Positions 8,732-18,113 of a DNA stretch of 64,000 bases are shown one piece after another. Made by a program: the position numbers and the translations under genes. The notes beneath the pieces are model-generated. The model was given only the letters and a program-made list of their open reading frames with translations. It was not told where the DNA came from and ran no database searches. Source of the DNA: Paludibacteraceae bacterium (lineage in GTDB: Bacteria > Bacteroidota > Bacteroidia > Bacteroidales > Paludibacteraceae); the NCBI GenBank assembly GCA_024401475.1, contig JAKSKZ010000006.1:44311-108310 (forward strand), read 5' to 3'. Position 1 is the stretch's first letter. Each line of letters starts with the position of its first letter.

Positions 8732-9251
8732 TGGGTTGTTTGTAAACGTATCGGTAAAGGGTTGTCTTTACTTTTTCAAATTGATTGTCGTCCAATTGTT
8801 TAGTGGAGAGGATGGACAATTCCAACGTTTCGCCTTGAGGCCTATAGGCTGGTTGAATGTAGGGTTGGGGGTTGACGATAAATCCGTTACGTTGGTAGAA
8901 TTGGATACGCCGTTCTGCTATTTCGTTGGTGGGCAATTCCGCTTCTAATACAATTATATGGTTGGACTTTTGAGAAAATTGTTGCAGAGTTTGGGCTCCA
9001 ATACCATTATTCCTTAAATTGGGATCAATGGCAAAATGTTCAATGTAGAGAAAATCAGGAAATTCCCAATAGTTGAATAGCCCAGCTGCTTCACCTTCGT
9101 TTAGTATGGTGCAAGCGTGGAATAGGGCGTTGTCCCTTTGTCTCAAATCATCTAAAGAAGGGCGTTCGCAGAGCGGAAATGACTCTTGTAGAAGTTGTTG
9201 GGAAAAAATATTGTAACGGGTTTGACTATTAGACGCAACTAATTCAATCAT
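8724..9251 (-). CDS. GNAT family N-acetyltransferase
   Basis: A 175-residue soluble protein with the acetyl-CoA binding motif A (DPNLRNNGIGAQTL, about residues 75-88) and the later YQRNGF strand-helix typical of GNAT enzymes. The target amine is not predictable. The gene converges on DUF389, with an 8-base overlap of the stop regions. Confidence 0.88.
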   Translation of the reverse strand: MIELVASNSQTRYNIFSQQLLQESFPLCERPSLDDLRQRDNALFHACTILNEGEAAGLFNYWEFPDFLYIEHFAIDPNLRNNGIGAQTLQQFSQKSNHIIVLEAELPTNEIAERRIQFYQRNGFIVNPQPYIQPAYRPQGETLELSILSTKQLDDNQFEKVKTTLYRYVYKQPII

Positions 9252-9327
9252 TGTAGTCTTGGGAGTTAGAGAGAAGTTGTAGAAAAAGAAGCCATTAGAC
9301 TTGCTTCTATAATATTGGGTCTTTTGC

Positions 9328-10443
9328 TTATTTCATACTTTTTATTTGTAAGTTTTCGTTTAGCATTTCTCTGTAGTTAAACATACAATCGCTGTTGGGA
9401 ATGCCAGAACCTTCGTATGTGGTAGAGTAGCTCTTCTCTCCATCTTTCTTGACTTTGACCAAGCTTTTGGTTAGGAGTCCATTTTTAAAGTAGAAACGTA
9501 GTTCATTCATGGAACCATCAATTTCTGGGTAGCGGCGGTAGCAAAAGATGAGTTGACCGTCTGTGTCATAAAGGTACTCTTCGTAAAAATCTCTGGCTGC
9601 CACGTTGAATTTTTGTGTGGCAAATTTTAATTTGCCGTTTTTCTCGAAAAGCGAATATACTCGAGTTTGTGGACCGATGGCCGCCACTGTTTCAGTCGAT
9701 TTCTTGATGCTTTTTTGATAGTTGCTGAGATTTTTTGTCACCTCAGTGTAATCCTTTCTAATCTCAGACACATCTGCTTGCTTGTTTTCTGCCTTTATGA
9801 ATTTGGTTCCGTTCCAATAGAAATAGGAGAACTTTGGGGTGATTTTTGAATTCTCCATTCCCTCCAAACTAAAAATGAGGTCGTTGATCGATTGCCAAAT
9901 AGCCCCATCTGCTGTGGAAAAGTCTTTGAAAACTAACGAGTTGCCGTATGTGTATTTGTTGCCGTTATATATGTTTTTCTCTTTGACAGTTGCCCCTGAG
10001 GCTACATCTTCCAATTCAGGATAAGGCAGTTGGAGAATCTGCTTTTTGAACGAGTGGTTTTTTACCGAGTAGATGAAAAAATCTATTTTATAGTCGATAT
10101 AAGGGTTGGCTTCACGATAACTTACCAATTTCTCGTCGGCATTGTTTGTGTCCCAAATTTTCAAATCTATAGTTTTTTCGACCGATGAGACAGCATACAT
10201 ATAGTTACCTTTTTGAACCATGACACCGTGAGGGTATTCATCTTCATTTATTGGCTCAAAATCTAAATCAGACAACTCTTTCCCACCTTTGAGCATGACT
10301 TCTCTTCCTGCTTTGTCTGTATGGATTAAGCTGTCGGGCATTTCTAAAAATATTTGTTCTGCCAAAGAGCGACTTTGAGCAAAAGAAGAAAAAAATGTAA
10401 GTGATAATGTTGCCGTTAAAAGGCCGTGACGAATAATATTCAT
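9328..10443 (-). CDS. Secreted protein of unknown function
   Basis: A 371-residue exported protein. I place the start at 10443 (MNIIRHGLL) because it directly gives a signal peptide ending at FSSFAQ; the upstream in-frame start at 10485 would add 14 residues. The mature region has no membrane segment or recognised catalytic motif. It contains repeated aromatic beta-like stretches (FYFKNGLLTKSLVKVKKDG), which suggest a YD/MORN-like or toxin-immunity-like beta fold, but this is only an impression. It is monocistronic. Confidence 0.65.
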   Translation of the reverse strand: MNIIRHGLLTATLSLTFFSSFAQSRSLAEQIFLEMPDSLIHTDKAGREVMLKGGKELSDLDFEPINEDEYPHGVMVQKGNYMYAVSSVEKTIDLKIWDTNNADEKLVSYREANPYIDYKIDFFIYSVKNHSFKKQILQLPYPELEDVASGATVKEKNIYNGNKYTYGNSLVFKDFSTADGAIWQSINDLIFSLEGMENSKITPKFSYFYWNGTKFIKAENKQADVSEIRKDYTEVTKNLSNYQKSIKKSTETVAAIGPQTRVYSLFEKNGKLKFATQKFNVAARDFYEEYLYDTDGQLIFCYRRYPEIDGSMNELRFYFKNGLLTKSLVKVKKDGEKSYSTTYEGSGIPNSDCMFNYREMLNENLQIKSMK

Positions 10444-10482
10444 TGATAGGTGTTTGTGTGAAATTGTTTTATGTTTGTTTAG

Positions 10483-10490
10483 CAAAGGTA
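10483..10490 (-). promoter_or_regulatory. Probable -7 element for the secreted protein gene
   Basis: The minus strand reads TACCTTTG, a full match to TAnnTTTG, 40 bases before the chosen start at 10443. No clear TTTG -33 element was found. Confidence 0.45.
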
Positions 10491-10704
10491 GTGAATTTTG
10501 TAATGATAAAAAGCGAAGTGATGAAAAAAAGTTCGTTACTCAAAATCCCAAAGACGGCAGAAGTCAAAAACTTGTTAATTTAGCAGCGAAGAATCGGTTG
10601 GGAAGTGTCCGTGCTTATATCACGAAAGAGAAAAACACTCGTTATCCATTGATTTTGGTTATGCAAGACGACATTGCGGATTGATATAAAATAGAGGTAT
10701 AAAG

Positions 10705-10740
10705 AAACGGGGCTGTCACCTTGGGTGGCAGTCCCGTTTT
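10705..10740 (-). terminator. Terminator of the 1096-residue esterase gene
   Basis: On the minus strand AAACGGGACTGCCACC pairs with GGTGACAGCCCCGTTT across a 3-base loop. It lies about 20 bases past the stop codon. Confidence 0.85.
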
Positions 10741-10760
10741 AAGTTTATTAGTTGCTTTCT

Positions 10761-13700
10761 TTATTTGTTGATGAGCATAGGGTAGGCATTGCCTTCAGAA
10801 TCTTTAAGGATGTAGAATCCAGGATTCAATTGTTCGTTTGCATTGCTGATAGTAATGGTATTGATAAACCTACCTGTAGCATCATATACATAATATTCTC
10901 CGTTTGGAATGACATTTTTGTTAGCCACATCAACGATGCCAGTCTCATCTGCTTTTACCAACTTGAAGTTCAAGTAGTCGATGTCTATCCAATCTTTGGT
11001 AATTTCGATTTTGAGGACGTGTTCGCCTTTGGTGAGTCTGCTGCTGAGGCTACTCTTCACGATGGTAAAGTCATCCCAACTGCCTGTGTTGGCTACACTG
11101 ATTTCTTTAGCAACGATTAATTCATTGTCCATATAGAGCGTGAATCCAGAACCGTTTTCTGAGCCTGTAGCAACGTAGGCTTCGACTTCGTAGGTACCAG
11201 TAGTCTCTACATTGACGGTGTATTCAATCCACTCACCTGTTTGAGTGTAGCCTACAGCGGTGGCACTCATGTCAACGCCTTCTTTACGAGTTGTTCCATT
11301 TCTGTTTTCTTCGTCATTATCATGGTAAGCGTTGCCTTCACCTCCGTTGTCAAACTCCTCGGCCTCAATCTTTCCAGGAATAGAGGCTGGAGTTCCGTTG
11401 AAAGGCGTTTGAGGTGCAAAAATCGTAATGTTTTTCTTCGCACTTCCAACCTCTTTGTTGTTGCTGTCGTATCCTATTGCTGTGATAGTATAGCTTCCTT
11501 CTGCGAGGTCGCTCAATGAGACAGTCTTGCTGCCATCACCAACTTTTGTTTTATCCAAGAAGATTTCTACGCTTTTGACAGACTCGTCAACAATAGCGAC
11601 TGAAACCTCGATTTCTCCAGGATCATTGTTCTTGATTTCTTTGACTTCGATTTTCAATGCCGATTTGCTTTTGCCGCAAGCTGTGCTATATTGGCTGACG
11701 AATCGCCAAATCTCACGAGAGGTGTGGTAGTTGCTGTTGCTTGGTTCGTGGTCGCGACCAGGAACGGCAGCCAGAATAACATCTGCATCACAGTCGCCCC
11801 CCGAATATTTAGTGACGTTGGCAGATTCCACCTTGTAGGTGCTGATTTCGTTAGCATTGTTATGTTTAGCCCAAGCTTTGACAACATTCTCAGCTCCAGC
11901 CCAACTTCCACTCGCTTGGAATTGGACCACGCTATCGCTTGTGCCGTGAGTGTGAATCAAAGGCAAAGGACGGGCGCTGTCGTTGACCTTGGCGTCCCAA
12001 TATCCTGAGATTGGTGCGAATGCAGCGAATACGTTAGGAATAGTCTTCATGCAGTGGTAGGTGAACATACCGCCCATAGAGAATCCACTCAAATAAACCC
12101 TTGTCAAATCAATTTTGTAGGTTTGGTATATCTTCTGAATGACCTCTTGGATGAATTCTGTATCGTCAGTTCCGTTGATATCCCAATCCACATTGCTGCC
12201 ACGGCGAATGGCGGAAGGGTAGGCTACGATAAAGTCGGCAGTGTCGGCTACAGTCTCCCATTTTGTCATATTTCTTTGGTAAGTGATGTCTTGGTCTCTA
12301 CCGTGACAGGAAATCAACAATGGACGATTAGTGTGTGCACCCTTAGGCGCGTAAATTGAAACGGTCCTGTTTTGAACTTTGATATCTACATATTGGCCTA
12401 AAGTGACACCGGTCAACAATTCGCCTTGACTTTGGTTGCCTTCTCCTTGGTTCCCATCGTTAGGATCAGAAGTGTCGCTTGCCAATTTAAAGTTCAAGTA
12501 GTCGATATCTACGAAATCGCCAGTGATCTCGATTTTTAGAATGTGCTTCCCTTTGGTTAACTTGTTCAACTTGGTTTTAACCGTTGTGAATGTACTCCAG
12601 TTTCCTGTATTAGGCACGTCGATAAATCCTCCAGGCGTACCGTCAGCACCTGGAATGATGAAGGTGTTGTCCATATAAAGTGTGAACTGAGAAGTGGAAT
12701 TTCCGGAAGCGACACGGGATTCCACGATATAGTCGCCATCTTCTTCAACCTCGACAGTGTATTCCACCCACTCTCCGGTTTGAGTGTAGCCGATAGCGGT
12801 GTTGCTCATATCGACGCCTTCGTCACGGTCTCCACCATTACGGTTTTGCTCGTCGTTGTCGTGGTAGGCGTTTCCTTCTCCACCATAGTCGAACTCTTCA
12901 GCCTCGATCTTGCCTGGAATCTTGGCAGGGGTGCCATTGTAAGGCTTTTGTTCAGGCAAAATCTTCACCGTGACTTTGGTAGAAGTATATTTTTTGTTGC
13001 TGCTATCGTAGCCTATGGCATAGACTGTGTGGGTTCCCTCTTCTACATCTTTCCAAACAAATGAGTTTACGTCTGTAGCTACTAATTTGTCGTCTGCGTA
13101 GATTTCAATTTTATTGATGTTTTCGTTTTGCTTGGAAACGGAAATTTCAACCTCGCCAGGTGCCGATTCGATGTTGACAACAGCAGATGCTGCTATGTCC
13201 ACTTGAGCTACAGGATTGTCGCCCAACAACTCTAACATCTTTTCAGCATATCTTTTACCCAATGTTTTATAACCATCTACAGAGAAGTGGTATTGGTCAC
13301 CAGCAGCTTCACATCCATTAGCGGAAATGACATGTGCTGTAGGGATAACATTAGGAACATTTCTGATTATGTTGTTGTGACCGCTACATGGGCCTGTGTA
13401 GCGAACTTCTCCTACCAACAAAGGTACTTCTGATGTTTTCAATCCAAGATCGCTCAACAAACTCTCATAGACGGCCTTCAAACGGTTGGGCCAATTGCTC
13501 TGACCGCTGTTGGTCTCTCCTTGGTGAACCAAAATACCTTTGATGATACCATCTTTTTGAGCAAGCTTTCCCATTTCTACCAAACGCTTATAACCATTGT
13601 TGTTATAGCCTGCAGCAAGGTTTTTAAACCAGCTGGCCTCTCCTGAAACATAGCTTTCTGCGTTGTTTGATTCGAAGAATTTGATGTCGGCTCCACCCAC

Positions 13701-14051
13701 GGCAACAACGACAACACCCACTTTGATGCTCTCGTTCAATTTGTCAACCAATGTTCTACCGAAATAATCTATAGGTCCGAATCCTGAACTGCAGTGTGCC
13801 AAAGGTGGGGTGGCGGTGTACCATTGTCCCTTCTTTCTGCCCCCCGAACAATCATTAGCGGAGAAAAGAAGTTTGAATCGCTCCGAGACACCTTGTTTTT
13901 CCGCAGCAGGGACGCTGGCGGCACCCTCCATATTGGATTGGCCAAAACAAAGGTAAATGTGGAAATTGGGGTCTGGCTCTGCATAGGAGAAAGCAGAAAT
14001 TCCCCAAAGACAAAGCACAAAAATCAAATGTAAAATCTTAATGTTCTTCAT
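10761..14051 (-). CDS. Multidomain carbohydrate esterase: CE6-like + Ig + CBM6-like + CE1-like + Ig + CBM6-like + T9SS tail
   Basis: A 1096-residue secreted enzyme. A signal peptide covers residues 1-24. Residues 25-285 form a CE6/sialate-acetylesterase-like (SASA) SGNH domain with nucleophile Ser39 in FGQSNMEG and ILVHQGETN downstream. An Ig-like linker follows, then a CBM6-like domain (about 368-515, starting PGKIEAEEFDYGGEG). Residues 545-800 are a CE1/feruloyl-esterase or PHB-depolymerase-like alpha/beta hydrolase with nucleophile Ser658 in SGFSMGGM and a downstream GRDHEP histidine. A second Ig-like and a second CBM6-like domain (about 888-1035) precede a T9SS-type C-terminal tail. The layout suggests removal of acetyl and ester-linked side groups from acetylated or feruloylated xylan at the cell surface. 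The gene is downstream of, and related to, the 595-residue esterase gene. Confidence 0.9.
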   Translation of the reverse strand: MKNIKILHLIFVLCLWGISAFSYAEPDPNFHIYLCFGQSNMEGAASVPAAEKQGVSERFKLLFSANDCSGGRKKGQWYTATPPLAHCSSGFGPIDYFGRTLVDKLNESIKVGVVVVAVGGADIKFFESNNAESYVSGEASWFKNLAAGYNNNGYKRLVEMGKLAQKDGIIKGILVHQGETNSGQSNWPNRLKAVYESLLSDLGLKTSEVPLLVGEVRYTGPCSGHNNIIRNVPNVIPTAHVISANGCEAAGDQYHFSVDGYKTLGKRYAEKMLELLGDNPVAQVDIAASAVVNIESAPGEVEISVSKQNENINKIEIYADDKLVATDVNSFVWKDVEEGTHTVYAIGYDSSNKKYTSTKVTVKILPEQKPYNGTPAKIPGKIEAEEFDYGGEGNAYHDNDEQNRNGGDRDEGVDMSNTAIGYTQTGEWVEYTVEVEEDGDYIVESRVASGNSTSQFTLYMDNTFIIPGADGTPGGFIDVPNTGNWSTFTTVKTKLNKLTKGKHILKIEITGDFVDIDYLNFKLASDTSDPNDGNQGEGNQSQGELLTGVTLGQYVDIKVQNRTVSIYAPKGAHTNRPLLISCHGRDQDITYQRNMTKWETVADTADFIVAYPSAIRRGSNVDWDINGTDDTEFIQEVIQKIYQTYKIDLTRVYLSGFSMGGMFTYHCMKTIPNVFAAFAPISGYWDAKVNDSARPLPLIHTHGTSDSVVQFQASGSWAGAENVVKAWAKHNNANEISTYKVESANVTKYSGGDCDADVILAAVPGRDHEPSNSNYHTSREIWRFVSQYSTACGKSKSALKIEVKEIKNNDPGEIEVSVAIVDESVKSVEIFLDKTKVGDGSKTVSLSDLAEGSYTITAIGYDSNNKEVGSAKKNITIFAPQTPFNGTPASIPGKIEAEEFDNGGEGNAYHDNDEENRNGTTRKEGVDMSATAVGYTQTGEWIEYTVNVETTGTYEVEAYVATGSENGSGFTLYMDNELIVAKEISVANTGSWDDFTIVKSSLSSRLTKGEHVLKIEITKDWIDIDYLNFKLVKADETGIVDVANKNVIPNGEYYVYDATGRFINTITISNANEQLNPGFYILKDSEGNAYPMLINK

Positions 14052-14102
14052 GGTCCTAAAAAAATAAATGGTTCAATAAGATGTTTATGGTTTATAATAT
14101 TG

Positions 14103-14132
14103 CAAATATACTAACTTTTTCTTCCTATACAA
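14103..14132 (-). promoter_or_regulatory. Promoter of the 1096-residue esterase gene
   Basis: On the minus strand TTG (14132-14130) is followed 19 bases later by TATATTTG (14110-14103), matching the Bacteroidota consensus, about 50 bases upstream of the start codon. Confidence 0.6.
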
Positions 14133-14169
14133 TAGGAATTTTCAAACATGGTGATTGGCTCTGAAAACG

Positions 14170-14199
14170 AAAAAGACCCTCAGGATATGAGAGCCTTTC
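14170..14199 (-). terminator. Terminator of the 595-residue esterase gene
   Basis: The minus strand forms AAAGGCTCTCA/TGAGGGTCTTT (with G-U pairs) around a 5-base loop followed by TTTTTC. It separates the two esterase genes, each of which also has its own -7 element. Confidence 0.75.
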
Positions 14200-14217
14200 C
14201 CATTTGTATGTCTATGT

Positions 14218-16005
14218 TTATTCTCCAATAAGAATAGAGAATGTGACGCCATTTTTGCCTTTTAGATAGTAGGCACCTTGGGTTAATCCTATAGGCTGGC
14301 CATTTTGAACTTCCACAGTTTTGATGCAACGTCCTAAAACATCAAAGACCATATATTCTCCGTCAGGAATGACATTGGAGTCGATACTTATTGTGTTCAA
14401 GTCAGTTGCCGAACTGATCAAGTTGAATTTGAGGTAGTCAAGATCCACCCAATCGCCTGTGATTTCGATTTTTAGGATATGCTTTCCTTTGGTCAAATAG
14501 TTCAACTTGGTCTCAACGCTAGTGTAGGTGTCCCAATCGCCTGTGTTAGGTACGTCAACAAAACCACCAGGCGTACCATCTGCACCAGGAATGATAAATT
14601 GATTATCTAGATAAAGGGTGAATTGAGAAGATGAACTACCTGATGCCACGCGTGATTCAACGCTGTACTCTCCATCTTCTTCTATCTCTACCGTATATTC
14701 CAACCATTCTCCAGTTTGAGTATAACCGATAGCTGTGTTGCTCATATCTACACTTTCGTCACGAATCGTCCCTCCATTTCTGTTTTGCTCGTCATTATCG
14801 TGGTAGGCGTTGCCTTCTCCTCCATAATCAAATTCTTCAGCTTCAATCTTTCCAGGAATTTTAGCAGGAGTGCCATTGTATGGTCTTTGTTCTTCAAAAA
14901 TGGAAATTTCAGATTCTGCAGATTTGTACTCTTTGTTATTATAGTCATAACCTACAGCCCATATTTTATGACTTCCCTTGGTTACGTTTTCCCAAACGAA
15001 TTCTTTTTGGTTGGATGCAATCAGTTGGTTGTCAGCGTAAATGTCGACTTTTTGAATGGCATTGTTCTCAACGCTGACGGAGATGCTTACTTCTCCCGGT
15101 TCATCTTCTTTATTGATTGTTGTTGCGACCAATAGATCTTTTTTTAGACTTCCACTCTCTTCGAGGTATTTCAACATGACATTGGCATAGTTTTGACCTA
15201 ACTTTTTGTATCCCTCAACGGTGAAGTGGAATTCATCATTAGCGGCTTGGCATCCCTCGGAAGAGACTACATAAGAGGTTGGGATAGTGTTTGGCACGGT
15301 TTTGATGATGTCGTTGTGTCCTCTACATGCACCGTCTCGGCGAGTTTCGCCTACCAATAATGGCACTTCAGAAGCTTTGAGGTTGAGGTCGGTCAGCATA
15401 TTTTCGTAAATAGCTTTTAGACGGCCAGGCCATGTTGCTTGCATATTGTTGGTTTCTCCTTGGTGGACAAGTATTCCTTTGATGAAACCCTCTTCTTGAG
15501 CTTTCTTTGCCATGTCGATGATGCGTCCGTAAGGATTGCTTCCGTAAGCCTGAGCGTATCCTTTCAACCAATCGGCACAAGTGTTCAAATAGGATTGGTA
15601 TCTATCTTTCTCGAACAATTGGATGTCAGCTCCACCGCAAGCTACGACAATTACACCGACTTTAATGCTTGGATCCAATTTATCGACCAAAGTGCGGCCA
15701 AAGTAATCAATTGGACCGAATCCGCCATTGTTCCAGTGGAAACAACGCGCCAAAGGTGGTGTGGCGGTCATCCAAGCCCCTTTCTTTCTGCCACATTGGT
15801 TGCAGTTGTCTGCCGAGTAAAGCAATTTGAAACGTTCACTAACCCCTTTCTTTTCTGCGTCGGGAACAGTGGCGTTACCTTCCATGTTGGATTGACCCCA
15901 ACAAATATAGATGTGGAAGTTGGGGTCGGGGGCTGCTTGAGAGAGCAGTGCCGAGCCTAATAAGCATAGTAAAATTACTATTCGTGTGAGTTTCAAGTTT
16001 TTCAT
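14218..16005 (-). CDS. Secreted CE6-like acetylesterase with Ig-like, CBM6-like and T9SS tail domains
   Basis: A 595-residue paralogue of the N-terminal half of the neighbouring 1096-residue enzyme. A signal peptide covers residues 1-24. The SGNH/SASA domain is about 25-290, with Ser39 in WGQSNMEG and the ILVHQGETN block. An Ig-like stretch (about 300-375) and one CBM6-like domain (about 378-530) follow, and the tail has a T9SS-type beta pattern (GEYMVFDVLGRC, then GAYYLKGKNG). It is likely to deacetylate plant polysaccharides outside the cell. The CBM6-like domain is nearly identical in protein sequence to the first CBM6-like domain of the neighbour, pointing to duplication or gene conversion. 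Confidence 0.9.
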   Translation of the reverse strand: MKNLKLTRIVILLCLLGSALLSQAAPDPNFHIYICWGQSNMEGNATVPDAEKKGVSERFKLLYSADNCNQCGRKKGAWMTATPPLARCFHWNNGGFGPIDYFGRTLVDKLDPSIKVGVIVVACGGADIQLFEKDRYQSYLNTCADWLKGYAQAYGSNPYGRIIDMAKKAQEEGFIKGILVHQGETNNMQATWPGRLKAIYENMLTDLNLKASEVPLLVGETRRDGACRGHNDIIKTVPNTIPTSYVVSSEGCQAANDEFHFTVEGYKKLGQNYANVMLKYLEESGSLKKDLLVATTINKEDEPGEVSISVSVENNAIQKVDIYADNQLIASNQKEFVWENVTKGSHKIWAVGYDYNNKEYKSAESEISIFEEQRPYNGTPAKIPGKIEAEEFDYGGEGNAYHDNDEQNRNGGTIRDESVDMSNTAIGYTQTGEWLEYTVEIEEDGEYSVESRVASGSSSSQFTLYLDNQFIIPGADGTPGGFVDVPNTGDWDTYTSVETKLNYLTKGKHILKIEITGDWVDLDYLKFNLISSATDLNTISIDSNVIPDGEYMVFDVLGRCIKTVEVQNGQPIGLTQGAYYLKGKNGVTFSILIGE

Positions 16006-16026
16006 GTTTCAAACATTTTTATATAG

Positions 16027-16034
16027 CAAATATA
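16027..16034 (-). promoter_or_regulatory. -7 element upstream of the 595-residue esterase
   Basis: The minus strand reads TATATTTG, the same -7 octamer as in front of the sister esterase gene, 21 bases before the start codon. The TTTG -33 part is not clear. Confidence 0.45.
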
Positions 16035-16089
16035 AGGTTCCGAAGGCGTTATTGATGTGAATTTCTAATCATTGATAGGTAAATTCTTG

Positions 16090-16419
16090 TCAATTTGAAA
16101 ATTGAAGAATGGGGTGATGGCGAAAATATGTCGTTGAATCATAGTGCGTTTGCTGTTCTTGTTGAATCTTTTGAGGGTTGTTGATGTTGGCGATTGTTTT
16201 TTTGAAGAAATTTTCCCAAAAATGCCAAACTATGGATGCGACAAAATTCGCAAAACTTCTTTGGGAAGATTGAAAAGAACCGATTGAAAACTTCTTTGCA
16301 GACATGTCAAAATGTTCGCAAATATCGTCTGCTAAACAGAAAAAATCGATATTTTTGTCTTCATAATCACAGCAATGTTTTTTTTGTTCCTTTTTATTTT
16401 TCGTGTTAAGATACACCAA
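16090..16419 (-). pseudogene. ORF of doubtful status, possible decayed IS982-type transposase N-terminus
   Basis: A 109-codon open frame in an AT-rich gap of about 500 bases between the esterase and the AraC gene. Residues about 21-39 (KNIDFFCLADDICEHFD) resemble the N-terminal FCxADDFCKxF motif I associate with IS982-family transposases, but what follows does not resemble a transposase in any of the three frames. It may be a remnant or chance. The rest of the gap shows nothing I can name. Confidence 0.25.
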
Positions 16420-16512
16420 CGTATGATATCTAATTGACCGCTATAAATGATAAAGGGTTTACAACAAACATTCAGACATTTCTATAGGAAATCATTGGCA
16501 CAATTTATACAC

Positions 16513-17391
16513 ATGGAGTTCATAACTATACCTTGCCACGAATCGTTACGTCCCTTTATTCGTAACTACTGGATGCTGAGTTCTATGTGCACAGGAGTTG
16601 GTACGCAGCAGATATTCTCGAATGGAACGGCGAGTCTACACTTTTACCTGTCTCAAGACGTAAGGCTTGATGATGGCGACAGGCACTATCGCGCGGTACT
16701 ATTTCATCAGAACCTACAAAAGATTGGAGTTGTAACGGTTGAAGGGGAATTTGACATCTTCGGTGCCGAGTTCGTGCCTTTCTGCTCACGTGTATTCTTC
16801 CCAACCGAGATGCCAGACATCTATGCCTCGCCTGAAGATTTGCACGATGAGGAGTTTGCTACGCTGAACATGGACATCTATGAAGCAGAAAGCACGGAGG
16901 AGCGCGTTGCTCTTCTCGACAGTTTCTTCTTGAAACGATTGGCTCAGTTCCCCGAAGGTGACATCAACATGGAACGCCTGAGTGATGTCTTTGACAACAT
17001 GGTGCCGACCGATGGCAGTGCAGCCCATCCACCACACAGTCAGAACGAGTTCTCTCCAGCAGATCTCGCCTCTGCCGCTTGTCTGAGCCAGAAGCAGTTC
17101 ACGCGTATATTTAATAAATATGTGGGTATGAATCCGAAGTCATACTTGCGATTGCTGCGATTCCACAAAGCTTTGATGGAACTTCACTCGTCTGCAGATA
17201 ACTCGTCTTTAACCAATATTGCATGGAGATGCGGATATTATGATTTGGCACACATGACATCCGATTTTCGAGATATCTGTGGTTCTTCTCCTTCCGAACT
17301 CATCCAGCATGGTCAAAATCTCACTGAGGCCTTTGGACAGAAGTTCAGCGGACTAATGAAGAAGAAAATAAAGATAGAAAACATGATATAG
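16513..17391 (+). CDS. AraC-family transcriptional regulator
   Basis: A 292-residue regulator if begun at ATG 16513 (MEFITIPCHESL); an upstream in-frame ATG at 16447 would add 22 residues. The N-terminal ~150 residues are like the DUF6597 sensor domain (HESLRPFIRNYW, later EFVPFCSRVFFPTEM). The C-terminal ~100 residues are a double helix-turn-helix AraC domain (LSQKQFTRIFNKYVGMNPK, then IAWRCGYYDLAHMTSDFRD). The neighbouring zinc-ribbon gene downstream is a plausible target. Codon use is richer in C/G at third positions than in flanking genes, suggesting transfer. Confidence 0.88.
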   Translation: MEFITIPCHESLRPFIRNYWMLSSMCTGVGTQQIFSNGTASLHFYLSQDVRLDDGDRHYRAVLFHQNLQKIGVVTVEGEFDIFGAEFVPFCSRVFFPTEMPDIYASPEDLHDEEFATLNMDIYEAESTEERVALLDSFFLKRLAQFPEGDINMERLSDVFDNMVPTDGSAAHPPHSQNEFSPADLASAACLSQKQFTRIFNKYVGMNPKSYLRLLRFHKALMELHSSADNSSLTNIAWRCGYYDLAHMTSDFRDICGSSPSELIQHGQNLTEAFGQKFSGLMKKKIKIENMI

Positions 17392-17403
17392 CATACACAG
17401 AAG

Positions 17404-17442
17404 GGGCATTCTTGCATGACGAAGTTGGAATGTCCATTTTTT
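17404..17442 (+). terminator. Possible terminator after the AraC gene
   Basis: GGGCATTC and GAATGTCC (one G-U pair) flank a 16-base loop and are followed by ATTTTTT, within 50 bases of the AraC stop. Confidence 0.5.
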
Positions 17443-17525
17443 ACATATCCCTTTGTTCGCAAAATAATAACTTAGCACCCGCAATTATCGAAAAGAGGTA
17501 ATAAAAACATCAAATACAAACAAAT

Positions 17526-18113
17526 ATGGAACAGAAATTTTGCCAGAGCTGTGGAATGCCGCTCACAGAAGAGATTCTCGGCACTAACGCCGATGGTACA
17601 AAGAACGAAGAGTATTGCATCTACTGTTATAAGGACGGCGCTTTCACGGGTGATTTCACAATGGAACAGATGGCTGAGTATTGCTCAATGTTCGTGGCGG
17701 AATACAACAAGAACACAGGCAAGAATCTCACTGCTTGTGAGTATAAAGAGGAACTGCTGACGTATTTCCCAACACTCAAGCGTTGGAATGGCGACGATGC
17801 AAACCTGCCTCACGCAGATCATCCTCTGAAGAAGGTCTTTATTGAAGACGTGAATGCCCTCGGAATCCCTAACCTTCACGTTGACAATCTCTATGTTCTG
17901 CAAGGTTCGTTCATCAATCAGGCCTACAACATCAATGGCAACGAAGTAAAGTTGCTGGATGACAATGCAATTTATTGGGGTAATCAAGTAATGAAAGACG
18001 ATTCTCGTTGCTATGGCATTGCCTGTTGCGAGCAGTTCATCCTTGTAAGCGAATACGGTAAGGATGGTGCAGATGTGGAACTTGTGATACTGAAGAAGCG
18101 AAGCAATGAGTAG
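17526..18113 (+). CDS. Zinc-ribbon domain protein
   Basis: A 195-residue soluble protein. The N-terminus carries a clear zinc ribbon: CQSCGMPL followed about 22 residues later by CIYCYKDG, which gives four cysteine ligands. A conserved segment GAFTGDFTMEQMAEYCSMFV follows. The remaining ~120 residues look like a mixed alpha/beta domain that I cannot assign. Genes of this type often sit beside AraC regulators, as here, but their function is not established. Third-position GC resembles the AraC gene rather than the surrounding genome. The next ORF overlaps its stop codon by 8 bases. Confidence 0.8.
   Translation: MEQKFCQSCGMPLTEEILGTNADGTKNEEYCIYCYKDGAFTGDFTMEQMAEYCSMFVAEYNKNTGKNLTACEYKEELLTYFPTLKRWNGDDANLPHADHPLKKVFIEDVNALGIPNLHVDNLYVLQGSFINQAYNINGNEVKLLDDNAIYWGNQVMKDDSRCYGIACCEQFILVSEYGKDGADVELVILKKRSNE

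Noticed and set aside
10454..10684. 76-codon plus-strand ORF upstream of the esterase terminator
   Set aside because: It overlaps the promoter and signal-peptide region of the minus-strand gene, has no ribosome-binding site and no recognisable domain; it could be a fragment at most.
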